Source: UBA2979 sp963694535
GTDB lineage: Bacteria > Chloroflexota > Dehalococcoidia > UBA2979
DNA: 5,417 nucleotides
Assembly (NCBI GenBank): GCA_963694535.1
Contig: CAVODE010000102.1
Location: 1 to 5,417, forward strand
Reading direction: 5' to 3'
Shown: one piece after another, positions 1 to 5,417 of the stretch
Layout: every line of letters starts with the position of its first letter
How positions within the stretch are numbered: position 1 is the stretch's first letter
Notes under the pieces: generated by a model
What the model was told of the DNA's origin: nothing
The model's database searches: none
Seen by the model: the letters and a program-made list of their open reading frames with translations, nothing else
Translations under genes and position numbers: made by a program

Positions 1-735
1 TTTGCCGATGGCGCAATGTTCAGTCAGTTGATGCAAATGAGTGAAGGATATCTTGATGGTCACCATGGTGAGTGGATGATGGATCCAGAAGTATTCGCAA
101 AAGCTTTTCGCATTTATTGGGATGCTGGTTTCCAGATTCATGTTCATCAGAACGGTGATGCCGGGCTCGACATGGTTCTCGATAATCTTGACGCGAATAT
201 GCAGCGCAATTTTCGTGAAGATCATCGTACGGTAATCGTTCACTTCGGTTTTTCTCGCCCAGACCAAGTGGATCGTATGGCAAGGCTCGGCGCGCAAGTG
301 AGTGGAAACCCTTTCTATCCAATAATTCTCGCTGACCAATACAGTAAAGTGGGAATAGGAGCCGAACGTGCGCAGGAAATGGTAAGACTTGGAGATGTGG
401 TACGAGCTGGAGTTCCATTGTCTTTGCATTCCGATACTCCAATGGCTTCTGGCCAACCTTTAAGACTTATGTCAAATGCAGTAAATCGAATTACAGTCGG
501 CGGTAATCTGGCTGGGCCGACGCAGCGCATCAGCGCAGAAGCGGCTCTACGAGCTGTGACATTAGGCGCAGCTCACTCTCTTAGACTGGAAGAGGAAGTT
601 GGTTCTATTACTCCAGGCAAACTCGCAAACATCACAGTTCTTGCAGAAAATCCATTGAAGGTTTCACCAGAAACTATTGGAGACATTAAGATATGGGGAA
701 CGGTCCATGAGGGAAGAGTTTTTCCACTTCAGTAA
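1..735 (+). CDS. YtcJ-like amidohydrolase (amidohydrolase_3 family), C-terminal part
   Basis: The reading frame is open from the first base, so the true start lies upstream; 244 residues are visible, about 40% of the usual 550-600 for this family. Landmarks in the visible part are an opening FADGAMFSQ with GYLDGHHGEWM (residues 16-26), a metal-binding HVHQNGDAG (47-55), a further probable ligand His in VHFGFS (80-85), and SLHSDTPM (141-148), whose Asp matches the catalytic Asp of the amidohydrolase barrel. The closing GSITPGKLANITVLAENPL (201-219) is the family's C-terminal beta-sandwich signature. By family knowledge it is a metal-dependent hydrolase of C-N bonds with uncharacterised substrate. 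Any signal peptide would be outside the window. The gene ends in TAA at 733-735 and shows no break. The family call is firm; the substrate is unknown. Confidence 0.9.
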   Translation, partial: FADGAMFSQLMQMSEGYLDGHHGEWMMDPEVFAKAFRIYWDAGFQIHVHQNGDAGLDMVLDNLDANMQRNFREDHRTVIVHFGFSRPDQVDRMARLGAQVSGNPFYPIILADQYSKVGIGAERAQEMVRLGDVVRAGVPLSLHSDTPMASGQPLRLMSNAVNRITVGGNLAGPTQRISAEAALRAVTLGAAHSLRLEEEVGSITPGKLANITVLAENPLKVSPETIGDIKIWGTVHEGRVFPLQ

Positions 736-788
736 AACTAGAAGGAACGCTAAAAGGAATAGGGGATCAGACCACGTTTTATCGGTTT

Positions 789-818
789 TGTAGTGGCCAA
801 AATTACTGAGCCACTACA
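789..818. other. Perfect 9-bp hairpin between the amidohydrolase and a strong Shine-Dalgarno
   Basis: TGTAGTGGC (789-797) and GCCACTACA (810-818) are exact reverse complements around a 12-base A/T-rich loop. There is no T run after the stem on either strand, so it is not a canonical intrinsic terminator, although its position 54 bases after the amidohydrolase stop would suit one. On the + strand the stem abuts AGGAGG (818-823), so it could equally be a leader structure for what follows. A stem this long with a short loop is expected about 0.3 times by chance in a window this size, so the case is suggestive only. Confidence 0.4.
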
Positions 819-831
819 GGAGGAATGATAA

Positions 832-960
832 ATGAAGGAGGGCTTATTCTTTGTGAAAAGAAAAGAAAAGTACAGGATAGGGGGCGGATTCATTTTGGAG
901 ATTTTATGCAGCCGAGATTACAAAATAAACCTGTTCCCATTCTTTTTGTCCAGTCGCTAA
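832..960 (+). CDS. Possible 42-residue ORF with a strong ribosome binding site
   Basis: ATG at 832 is preceded by AGGAGG (818-823) at an ideal 8-base spacing. A second site, AAGGAGGG (835-842), lies 10 bases before an in-frame GTG at 853. The peptide begins MKEGLFFVKRKEKYRIGGG and ends at TAA 958-960. It is basic near the start and then fairly hydrophobic, and I recognise no family. The last third (904-960) is antisense to the tail of the decayed gene on the other strand, which argues against the whole ORF being real. It may be the 5' end of a gene cut off at a junction near 900, or a chance ORF behind a purine-rich stretch. An overlapping frame from ATG 825 is also open to 971 but its start is only one base from the Shine-Dalgarno. 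Confidence 0.2.
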   Translation: MKEGLFFVKRKEKYRIGGGFILEILCSRDYKINLFPFFLSSR

Positions 961-1465
961 ATCCCATTTAAATAAACCATTAGTATCCCTGTTTTTACTG
1001 GACACAGCATATAAATACTTATTGTCTACTCCCATATGAATAATTTTATTAGGGAAATTTGCTAGAAAATTACCTCTGTCTTCATTTGTTATACTATGAT
1101 ATTTTTTCATGCATCAGCTATTTTCGATTGCAGTTCAAATAAGCCTACTAGATTCAATGCAAGGCTCATAATCAACAAAATATACAAATACACCAGGTTT
1201 TGATTCAATAATGAGTTGTTTATCATCTGTATCTAGGTTCAACTTATAGGCATTAGGAAATGGTACACTCATCTTGTTTTCTGAAATGGCGATTTCAGAA
1301 ACATTTTTATTGCTCATAGAAAGAATCGACGTTTTTAACTCTGGATTTGGTGTTAGGTTTCTATTTACTCCAGTTCTGCCTGAATATATCTGACAGCATT
1401 ACGGTTTGACCTGGCGACTTAAAAAACGATATGCTATTTCCTTCGTGTTGTGTTCCGCCAATTAC
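904..1465 (-). pseudogene. Decayed gene of unknown function, at least three frame breaks
   Basis: Protein-like sequence continues along the minus strand but changes frame. Piece A (1465-1361) includes SISFFKSPGQTVMLSDIFRQ. Piece B (open from 1398, stop at 1137-1135) includes GVNRNLTPNPELKTSIL and KPGVFVYFVDYEPCIESSR. Piece C (1139-1107) reads FELQSKIADA. Piece D (1110-904) includes FPNKIIHMGVDNKYLYAVSS and GLFKWDLATGQKEW. Joined, they read as one polypeptide of about 180 residues; breaks lie near 1375, 1139 and 1110. Pieces B and D are in the same frame, separated by two in-frame stops seven codons apart. The NKYLYAVSS...LFKWDLATGQKEW pattern is reminiscent of beta-propeller (WD40 or PQQ-like) blades, but that is a weak inference. 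No start codon with a ribosome site is visible upstream of 1465, so the 5' end may be missing too. Read singly, the pieces look like 60- and 68-residue proteins; I consider those artefacts of decay. Confidence 0.6.
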
Positions 1466-1522
1466 TTAGTGTGTAATTCTCCGCGCCTTATCGCATGAGA
1501 AATATTTTTCACTTCACACGAT

Positions 1523-2785
1523 TTACCTGCCATAGACAGGTAACAAACCCAGCATTGCCAAGATATGACAAGATGCATAAAAAATGCCCATTGCGATAAT
1601 AAAATAAATTAATTTGTTCCCGCCCCAGAGTTGGTAGATTCCTGGCGGAAATATTTTGCGGCTACGTTTTAACATTAAAGGTGGGACTATGAGGGCCGTA
1701 AAAGCGACCGCCATGCCCGCAAAGCCAATGGCAAAAATAAAGCCATTCGGGAAGAAAACACCACCAATGATTGGGGGCAAAAAGACAACTATCGCTGTTT
1801 TCAATCTCCCCAATGGCGTTTCAGAAAAGTTAAACTTGTCAGTAATATAATCAAACAATCCTAAACTGACGCCCAAGAAAGACGTGATAATAGCCAAATT
1901 AGCGAATATATTCAGTAACCTACCCAACTGCTCGCTTGGCACTAACTGGTTGATAGCAGCCACCAAGACGCCGATGTTGCCACCCTCGGCAATAATTGGC
2001 AGGAACGCTTGCCGTTGAAGATTGCCCATTGTGCTCACCAACCACAGTAAATAGACCAAAAAGCACAGGCAAGAGGCAATCAAAATGCATCTGCTAATCA
2101 TGACGGGTTTTTTGCCATAGTACTTAATGAGGGAAGGCACCATAGGGTAAAAAGCAAAGGAGGTTAGATAGAACGGCAGGGCGGCAAAAACAAATGGCAA
2201 ATAGCTACGCTTGCTCCCATCGTCTTGCACTATTAGTTGCCTTAAATCTGCAGCTAGGGTCAGATTAGTAAGGGCTAAGGATAATGCTACCATCATGCCG
2301 ACAATCATGACTGAAACGACGCGGTCCACGGCTTTAGTGCTAATCCAAACGACAGATGCCAGTAGCGATCCAAATGTTAACCCGGCAACTATTTGCGAGG
2401 GGGAATACCCGAGCGTGGACTCAAGTGTATGAATAACAATGGAGCTACCACCACTAATATAGGCGTATTCCAGAATATAGAGTAAGAAGACAAACACGGT
2501 CCCGTAACTGATGTTCCAGTATTTACCTAGCGTTGCTTTAAGCATTGTGTCGAAGTTAGCTCCTGGTCGGAAATGGAGATTTACCTCCATGATCATCAGG
2601 GATATGTGGTACATACAAAACCAGGACAACAACATGCATACTAGGGTCCATCCAAACCACATGCCGGAAGAGACGATGGGGAGAGAAAACATACCAGCAC
2701 CTATTGCACCGCCAGTTATGATTGCAATGCCACCCAACATCGAACTGACTTTTGTTCTATTTTCTGCAAGTTCTGTAGTTTTCAT
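1523..2785 (-). CDS. mtr: Aromatic amino acid permease, Mtr/TnaB-like (HAAAP family)
   Basis: This intact 420-residue inner-membrane protein matches the E. coli Mtr/TnaB tryptophan permeases in length (about 415) and motif order. An N-terminal GGAIGAGMFSLP (residues 25-36) is the unwound first helix of the APC fold. STKAVDRV (149-156), VPSLIKYYGKKP (216-227), SFLGVSLGLFDYITD (302-316), GRLKTAIVVFLPPIIGG (326-342), FFPNGF (344-349) and the terminal LLPVY (414-418) all have direct Mtr counterparts. About 11 hydrophobic segments are spread from residue 15 to 414. VPSLIKYYGK resembles Mtr (VPSLMKYYGK) more than TyrP, so tryptophan is the likeliest substrate, taken up by proton symport. ATG at 2785 is chosen because it gives the family's short N-terminus; no clear Shine-Dalgarno precedes it. 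I saw no convincing TyrR box or trp operator upstream. Neighbours on both sides are pseudogenes, so it appears to be transcribed alone. Confidence 0.9.
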   Translation of the reverse strand: MKTTELAENRTKVSSMLGGIAIITGGAIGAGMFSLPIVSSGMWFGWTLVCMLLSWFCMYHISLMIMEVNLHFRPGANFDTMLKATLGKYWNISYGTVFVFLLYILEYAYISGGSSIVIHTLESTLGYSPSQIVAGLTFGSLLASVVWISTKAVDRVVSVMIVGMMVALSLALTNLTLAADLRQLIVQDDGSKRSYLPFVFAALPFYLTSFAFYPMVPSLIKYYGKKPVMISRCILIASCLCFLVYLLWLVSTMGNLQRQAFLPIIAEGGNIGVLVAAINQLVPSEQLGRLLNIFANLAIITSFLGVSLGLFDYITDKFNFSETPLGRLKTAIVVFLPPIIGGVFFPNGFIFAIGFAGMAVAFTALIVPPLMLKRSRKIFPPGIYQLWGGNKLIYFIIAMGIFYASCHILAMLGLLPVYGR

Positions 2786-2885
2786 AGATTGAATTTCAGC
2801 ATAAACTTTATTGCCTGTAGTTTATTACGAATGAGCTAAATCGATTGATAAAAATAGAGCATTGAGTTTCTCTTTAACAGCTAGC

Positions 2886-3232
2886 TTAGCGGAAAGGGAT
2901 GAATAAGTCGGGCGGCTTATCAGGCAGTTCATTCGTCAATATAAAATGTAGGGTTCATTTTTGCCACTTCGAATGCGAGAATATCGTTCCACTTTAGATG
3001 CTATCCAGACTGGGGAGCTTATCCGGTTCTGCGGCGACGCGTTTAATCCAGGCAATGTCGTCGACCATAAGATGATTTAGTGTTCCCAGTACAGACTTGA
3101 AGAATGTACCCTTGTCTTGCCTGAGGTCATGCTCGCTAAGCTGGCGGCAGCAGCAGCGAATAGTTTTTCATTCATCCACAAGTTGTATTTGGCGAATAGC
3201 TGAAAGCTGTCTTTCTCTATATCGAGCCTCAC
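2886..3232 (-). pseudogene. DinB-family protein remnant with frameshifts and probable internal deletion
   Basis: On the minus strand from GTG 3232 the frame reads SFQLFAKYNLWMNEKLFAAAAA, the start of a DinB/DUF664-type four-helix protein. It then shifts near 3145 (one base apparently lost) to SEHDLRQDKGTFFKSVLGTL, NHLMVDDIAWIKRV and EPDKLPSLDSI, stopping at 2996-2994. These match the family's conserved pattern, including GTFFKSVLGTLNHL with a putative metal-ligand His. A further shift near 2996 gives LKWNDILAFEVAK, where the family usually has a ...DDLAALRAAR-like helix. The frame of the second piece later reads ELPDKPPDLFIPFR, stopping at 2888-2886 and resembling the usual PP-x-LDLIxFLR C-terminus. 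Only about 110 of the expected 160 or so residues can be traced, so the middle, including the second and third metal histidines, seems deleted. The GTG lies 14 bases after the marC stop, so it was probably the last gene of that operon. Intact homologues are metal-binding proteins of varied thiol-transferase-like or unknown function. The N-terminal assignment is firm; the C-terminal tail is inference. Confidence 0.75.
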
Positions 3233-3246
3233 TAGTGATGGGAGGA

Positions 3247-3894
3247 TTAGCCGCCTGCGAGAAGGCCGCTCTGTGCGATTCCGTCGAATATGAACTGCAC
3301 AGCAAGCGCAGATAGCAAGACGCCAAAAACTCGCGTTACTACGTGCATGCCAGTGACGCCAAAAAGCTGTTGAATCTTTGAGGCCAGCAATAGCATGATG
3401 AACGTGAGTAGGATGATGGTAAGCAATGACGCCACTACGGTAGCCTGGAGAACTAAGTTGCCTTCGCTATTGGCCATGAGAAGGATTACCGCACCCATAG
3501 CTCCGGGTCCTGCGATCAGTGGTGTAGCGAGCGGAAAGACAGCGATGTCACGCTTGCTCATCGCCTCTAATTCTTCTTCTTCGGTGGTGGATGTGCTGCC
3601 AGACGTGCGGGCGAAAACCATGTCGATGCCAATGAGCAACAACAGAATGCCGCCGCCCGTGCGCAGAGCCGCCAATGAGATGCCTAGCCCGACAAGCAGG
3701 AACTCGCCCACGAGCGCAAATAGCACTAAGATGCCAGTTCCGATGAGTGTGCCGCGAATCGCCATGCTGCGACGCCGTTTCGGCGTCTCCGTTGCGGTCA
3801 ATCCCGCGTAGACTGCAGCCACATCGAGCGGTCCGATAGTGGCGAAGAATGTTGCCATGGCAACCGTGGCAGTTTCTAGTATTACTGGATCCAT
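3247..3894 (-). CDS. MarC-family (UPF0056) integral membrane protein
   Basis: The 215-residue protein has the usual length for MarC/YchE/YhgN proteins and about six hydrophobic segments (roughly residues 6-31, 46-72, 76-95, 117-141, 147-171 and 186-206). Family hallmarks are IGPLDVAAVYAGLT (20-33), the basic TPKRRRSMAIRGT loop (37-49), RTGGGILLLLIGIDM (78-92), FPLATPLIAGPGAM (120-133) and RVFGVLLSALAVQFIFDGI (188-206). A cytoplasm-type loop at 96-115 is strongly acidic (TTEEEELE), as often seen at this point in the family. The biochemical role is unknown; the old link of E. coli MarC to multiple antibiotic resistance was withdrawn. ATG at 3894 gives the canonical short N-terminus (MDPVILETA); no strong Shine-Dalgarno is visible. 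It starts 51 bases after the racemase stop and is followed after 14 bases by the DinB remnant, all on the same strand, so cotranscription is likely. Confidence 0.9.
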   Translation of the reverse strand: MDPVILETATVAMATFFATIGPLDVAAVYAGLTATETPKRRRSMAIRGTLIGTGILVLFALVGEFLLVGLGISLAALRTGGGILLLLIGIDMVFARTSGSTSTTEEEELEAMSKRDIAVFPLATPLIAGPGAMGAVILLMANSEGNLVLQATVVASLLTIILLTFIMLLLASKIQQLFGVTGMHVVTRVFGVLLSALAVQFIFDGIAQSGLLAGG

Positions 3895-3945
3895 AGTCTT
3901 GAATTCTTTACCGTAGTCGGCAAGCCGATAGTAATTATTGAGATT

Positions 3946-4653
3946 CTAACTCGAGAGCGCTTCCAATACTGCCTGCTCGGCGTGTATCGCAGTGGTGTCG
4001 TAAAGCGGAGTCGCGGTGTGATTCTGCTGCACTAGTAAGGCTATTTCGGTGCATCCTAAAATTACTGCTTCTGCGCCGTTTGCTGTGAGCTGATCAATTA
4101 TCTTTAGGTATCTCTCTCGCGAATACTCATCGATGGTTCCGAGACAGAGTTCGTTGTAGATAACCGAGTGCACTACTTCGCGCTCTGACTCTTCTGGCAC
4201 GATCACATCGATGCCATATTTCTCAGTTAGTCGACCTTTATAGAAATCTTGTTCCATGGTGAAGCGAGTGCCGAGCAGGCCGACTTTCTTGATGCCGTCT
4301 TCGCGCAGTCGCTCAGCAGTGGCATCGGCTATATGTAGGATCGGGATGGAAATATTTGCCTCTATCTGTGGGGCTACCTTGTGCATCGTGTTCGTGCAGA
4401 TGAGAAGAAAATCAGCCCCACCTTTTTCTATTGCCATGACAGCCCTCGACAGAATTACAGCGGTACCATCCCAATCTCCAATGTGCTGTAGTTTCTTGAT
4501 TTCTTCGAAATCCACACTCACCAAGCAAATCTTAGCTGAATGCAATCCGCCGAGTTTGGCTTTGATGCCCTCGTTGATTTCCCGATAATAGGTGGCAGTT
4601 GATTCCCAGCTCATGCCGCCTAATAGGCCGATTGTTTTTTGTTTTTTGCTCAT
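3946..4653 (-). CDS. Aspartate/glutamate racemase family protein (YgeA-like)
   Basis: The 235-residue length is standard for this cofactor-independent racemase family. It opens with the signature IGLLGGMSWESTATYYREIN (residues 8-27). The two catalytic cysteines of the pseudo-symmetric active site are both present: C86 in LLICTNTMHKV (83-93) and C201 in ILGCTEIALLV (198-208). VGLLGTRFTMEQDFY (124-138) begins the second domain. Such cytosolic enzymes interconvert L- and D-amino acids by a two-base cysteine mechanism; with Cys in both positions it can be a true racemase, whereas YgeA itself has Thr at the first site. Substrate is not deducible: aspartate, glutamate or broad specificity are possible. 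ATG at 4653 is the only start compatible with the conserved N-terminus; a weak AGG-rich site lies just upstream. It heads a probable operon with marC and is divergent from a D-Ala-D-Ala dipeptidase gene, suggesting a role in D-amino-acid turnover. Confidence 0.92.
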   Translation of the reverse strand: MSKKQKTIGLLGGMSWESTATYYREINEGIKAKLGGLHSAKICLVSVDFEEIKKLQHIGDWDGTAVILSRAVMAIEKGGADFLLICTNTMHKVAPQIEANISIPILHIADATAERLREDGIKKVGLLGTRFTMEQDFYKGRLTEKYGIDVIVPEESEREVVHSVIYNELCLGTIDEYSRERYLKIIDQLTANGAEAVILGCTEIALLVQQNHTATPLYDTTAIHAEQAVLEALSS

Positions 4654-4933
4654 GACTCTGCCTGGCTAGATCGTTTCGTATTACGCAGCTTCATGCGCAT
4701 TGTTGCTATTGTTTATTAATTGGCACTTCTAACACTAATTATTGACGAATGAGATATCACGATTCTTCTCAGAATTACCGCAGCACTGAGCAGCTAGGCG
4801 ACGTATCTAGTTAAGAAATGACCTTGGAAAAGGGACGTTAGTCTAGTCCGAAATTCTAGGCTATACCACAATTTCCAGAGCTTTCAGTGTCTGGATGGAT
4901 TAAACTTTCCGAGAGTCTTGAAAGCGAGCCCTG
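4654..4933. promoter_or_regulatory. Divergent intergenic region between racemase and dipeptidase genes
   Basis: About 280 bases separate two divergently transcribed genes, so promoters for both must lie here by position. The segment 4700-4760 is A/T-rich and holds TTGGCA (4720-4725) and TTGACG (4742-4747), but neither has a good -10 hexamer at 16-18 bases on the + strand. I therefore name no specific promoter. No coding sequence, RNA gene or strong hairpin is apparent; CTCAG/CTGAG (4769-4773 and 4786-4790) forms only a weak 5-bp stem. One copy of a 13-base motif shared with bases 2930-2942 lies at 4740-4752. Confidence 0.45.
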
Positions 4934-5417
4934 ATGAATTTAAAAATAGTTATTAAATACAATATCTTGGTGCATAAAAAGAGCGTTCTCGCGCTGCTTT
5001 TTGGGCTATGCATATTGCAAGGAGAGCAGCATGCGATGGCCCAGAATAACGACGCTACGGCTCCTGACTCTTTTCTGGAATTGCAAGAATTCATTCCTGA
5101 TATTCAACTAGACCTGCGCTATTTCAGTGAGGATAACTTTGTTGGGCAGGTAATTGATGGCTACCATGCGGAAAAGGCGTTCATGACGAGAGAGGCTGCT
5201 ACTGCATTGTCGAATGTGCAGGGCGAACTTGCACCCTTTGGTATGAGTCTAAAGGTATTCGATGCTTATCGACCACAGCGGGCGGTGGATCACTTCGTGC
5301 GATGGGGCCAAGATCTAGGCGACAAAAAGATGAAGGATGTATTTTACCCGGCTGTGGCGAAGGAAGACTTGTTCAGTGATGGATATATTGCGCAGCGATC
5401 GGGGCATTCTAGAGGCA
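4934..5417 (+). CDS. D-alanyl-D-alanine dipeptidase (VanX/DdpX/PcgL family, M15D), 3' end outside window
   Basis: The frame is open from a TGA at 4919-4921 to the window end, giving 161 residues. The mature part begins FLELQEFIPDIQLDLRY (47-63), typical of VanX proteins. FDAYRP (109-114) holds the Arg equivalent to VanX Arg71, which stabilises the transition state. RSGHSRG (155-161) is the start of the SxHSRGxxxD zinc motif; the Asp, catalytic Glu and last His are beyond the edge. The enzyme is a zinc peptidase splitting D-Ala-D-Ala. Before residue 37 lie basic residues, a hydrophobic stretch SVLALLFGLCIL (17-28) and AMA|Q, a plausible signal peptidase I site, implying a periplasmic enzyme like Salmonella PcgL. 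The start is uncertain: ATG 4934 gives a long n-region, GTG 4970 gives a neater one (HKKSVLALLF), and ATG 5036 would give a cytosolic form. The usual length is about 200-250 residues. Confidence 0.9.
   Translation, partial: MNLKIVIKYNILVHKKSVLALLFGLCILQGEQHAMAQNNDATAPDSFLELQEFIPDIQLDLRYFSEDNFVGQVIDGYHAEKAFMTREAATALSNVQGELAPFGMSLKVFDAYRPQRAVDHFVRWGQDLGDKKMKDVFYPAVAKEDLFSDGYIAQRSGHSRG

Noticed and set aside
764..776. GGGATCAGACCAC-like half-palindrome resembling sequences near REP-associated transposases
   Set aside because: The palindrome is incomplete and no Y1 transposase coding sequence is present in the window.
1352..1358. GTTAGGT matching the integron attC core pattern GTTRRRY
   Set aside because: No RYYYAAC partner at suitable distance and no flanking L-site palindrome; it lies inside the protein-like sequence of the decayed gene.
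1460..1478. AATTAC/GTAATT inverted repeat upstream of the decayed gene
   Set aside because: Only 6 bp, A/T-rich and without supporting context; expected by chance.
1523..1543. TTACCTG/CAGGTAA inverted repeat over the permease stop codon as a terminator
   Set aside because: A 7-bp stem with a 7-base loop is expected several times by chance in this window, it has no T run after it on the minus strand, and half of it encodes the conserved LLPVY region of the protein.
2211..2792. Plus-strand ORFs of 73 and 93 codons across the permease gene
   Set aside because: They are antisense shadows of a well-conserved membrane protein gene and have no family resemblance or ribosome sites.
3395..3811. A 138-codon plus-strand ORF opposite marC
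   Set aside because: Antisense to an intact conserved gene; its composition (Met, Ser, Pro, Arg-rich) is that expected from the complement of membrane-protein codons.
5031..5033. ATG with the best-placed Shine-Dalgarno before the dipeptidase
   Set aside because: It is out of frame with the VanX-family sequence and its own product is short with no recognisable features.

Overview
The window (5,417 bases, roughly mid-40s % GC by eye) looks like chromosomal DNA of a gammaproteobacterium. The basis is an Mtr-type tryptophan permease very close in motif order to the enteric proteins, together with a MarC-family protein, a YgeA-type racemase and a VanX-family dipeptidase carrying a signal peptide. 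The lineage is an inference from family distribution, not from a marker gene. I see no rRNA, tRNA, CRISPR array, intact transposase or replication origin.

Layout. Bases 1-735 (+) hold the C-terminal part of a YtcJ-like amidohydrolase whose start lies outside the window. Bases 736-903 hold a perfect 9-bp hairpin followed directly by a strong Shine-Dalgarno sequence and a doubtful 42-codon ORF. Bases 904-1465 (-) are a decayed gene of unknown function, readable only by joining pieces in three frames. Bases 1523-2785 (-) encode an intact 420-residue aromatic amino acid permease of the Mtr/TnaB group. Bases 2886-3232 (-) are a broken DinB-family gene. Bases 3247-3894 (-) encode a MarC-family membrane protein and 3946-4653 (-) an Asp/Glu-racemase-family enzyme. 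From 4934 (+) to the window end runs the N-terminal two thirds or so of a D-Ala-D-Ala dipeptidase (VanX/DdpX/PcgL family) with a likely signal peptide.

How the genes relate. The racemase, marC and the DinB remnant lie head to tail with short gaps (51 and 14 bases) and were probably one transcription unit. The dipeptidase is divergent from the racemase across about 280 bases. A dipeptidase releasing D-alanine next to an amino acid racemase suggests a small D-amino-acid or peptidoglycan-recycling theme; the tryptophan permease and amidohydrolase have no obvious link to it. The two pseudogenes sit between intact genes, so the notable signal here is gene decay. I did not find convincing evidence of a new multi-gene system.
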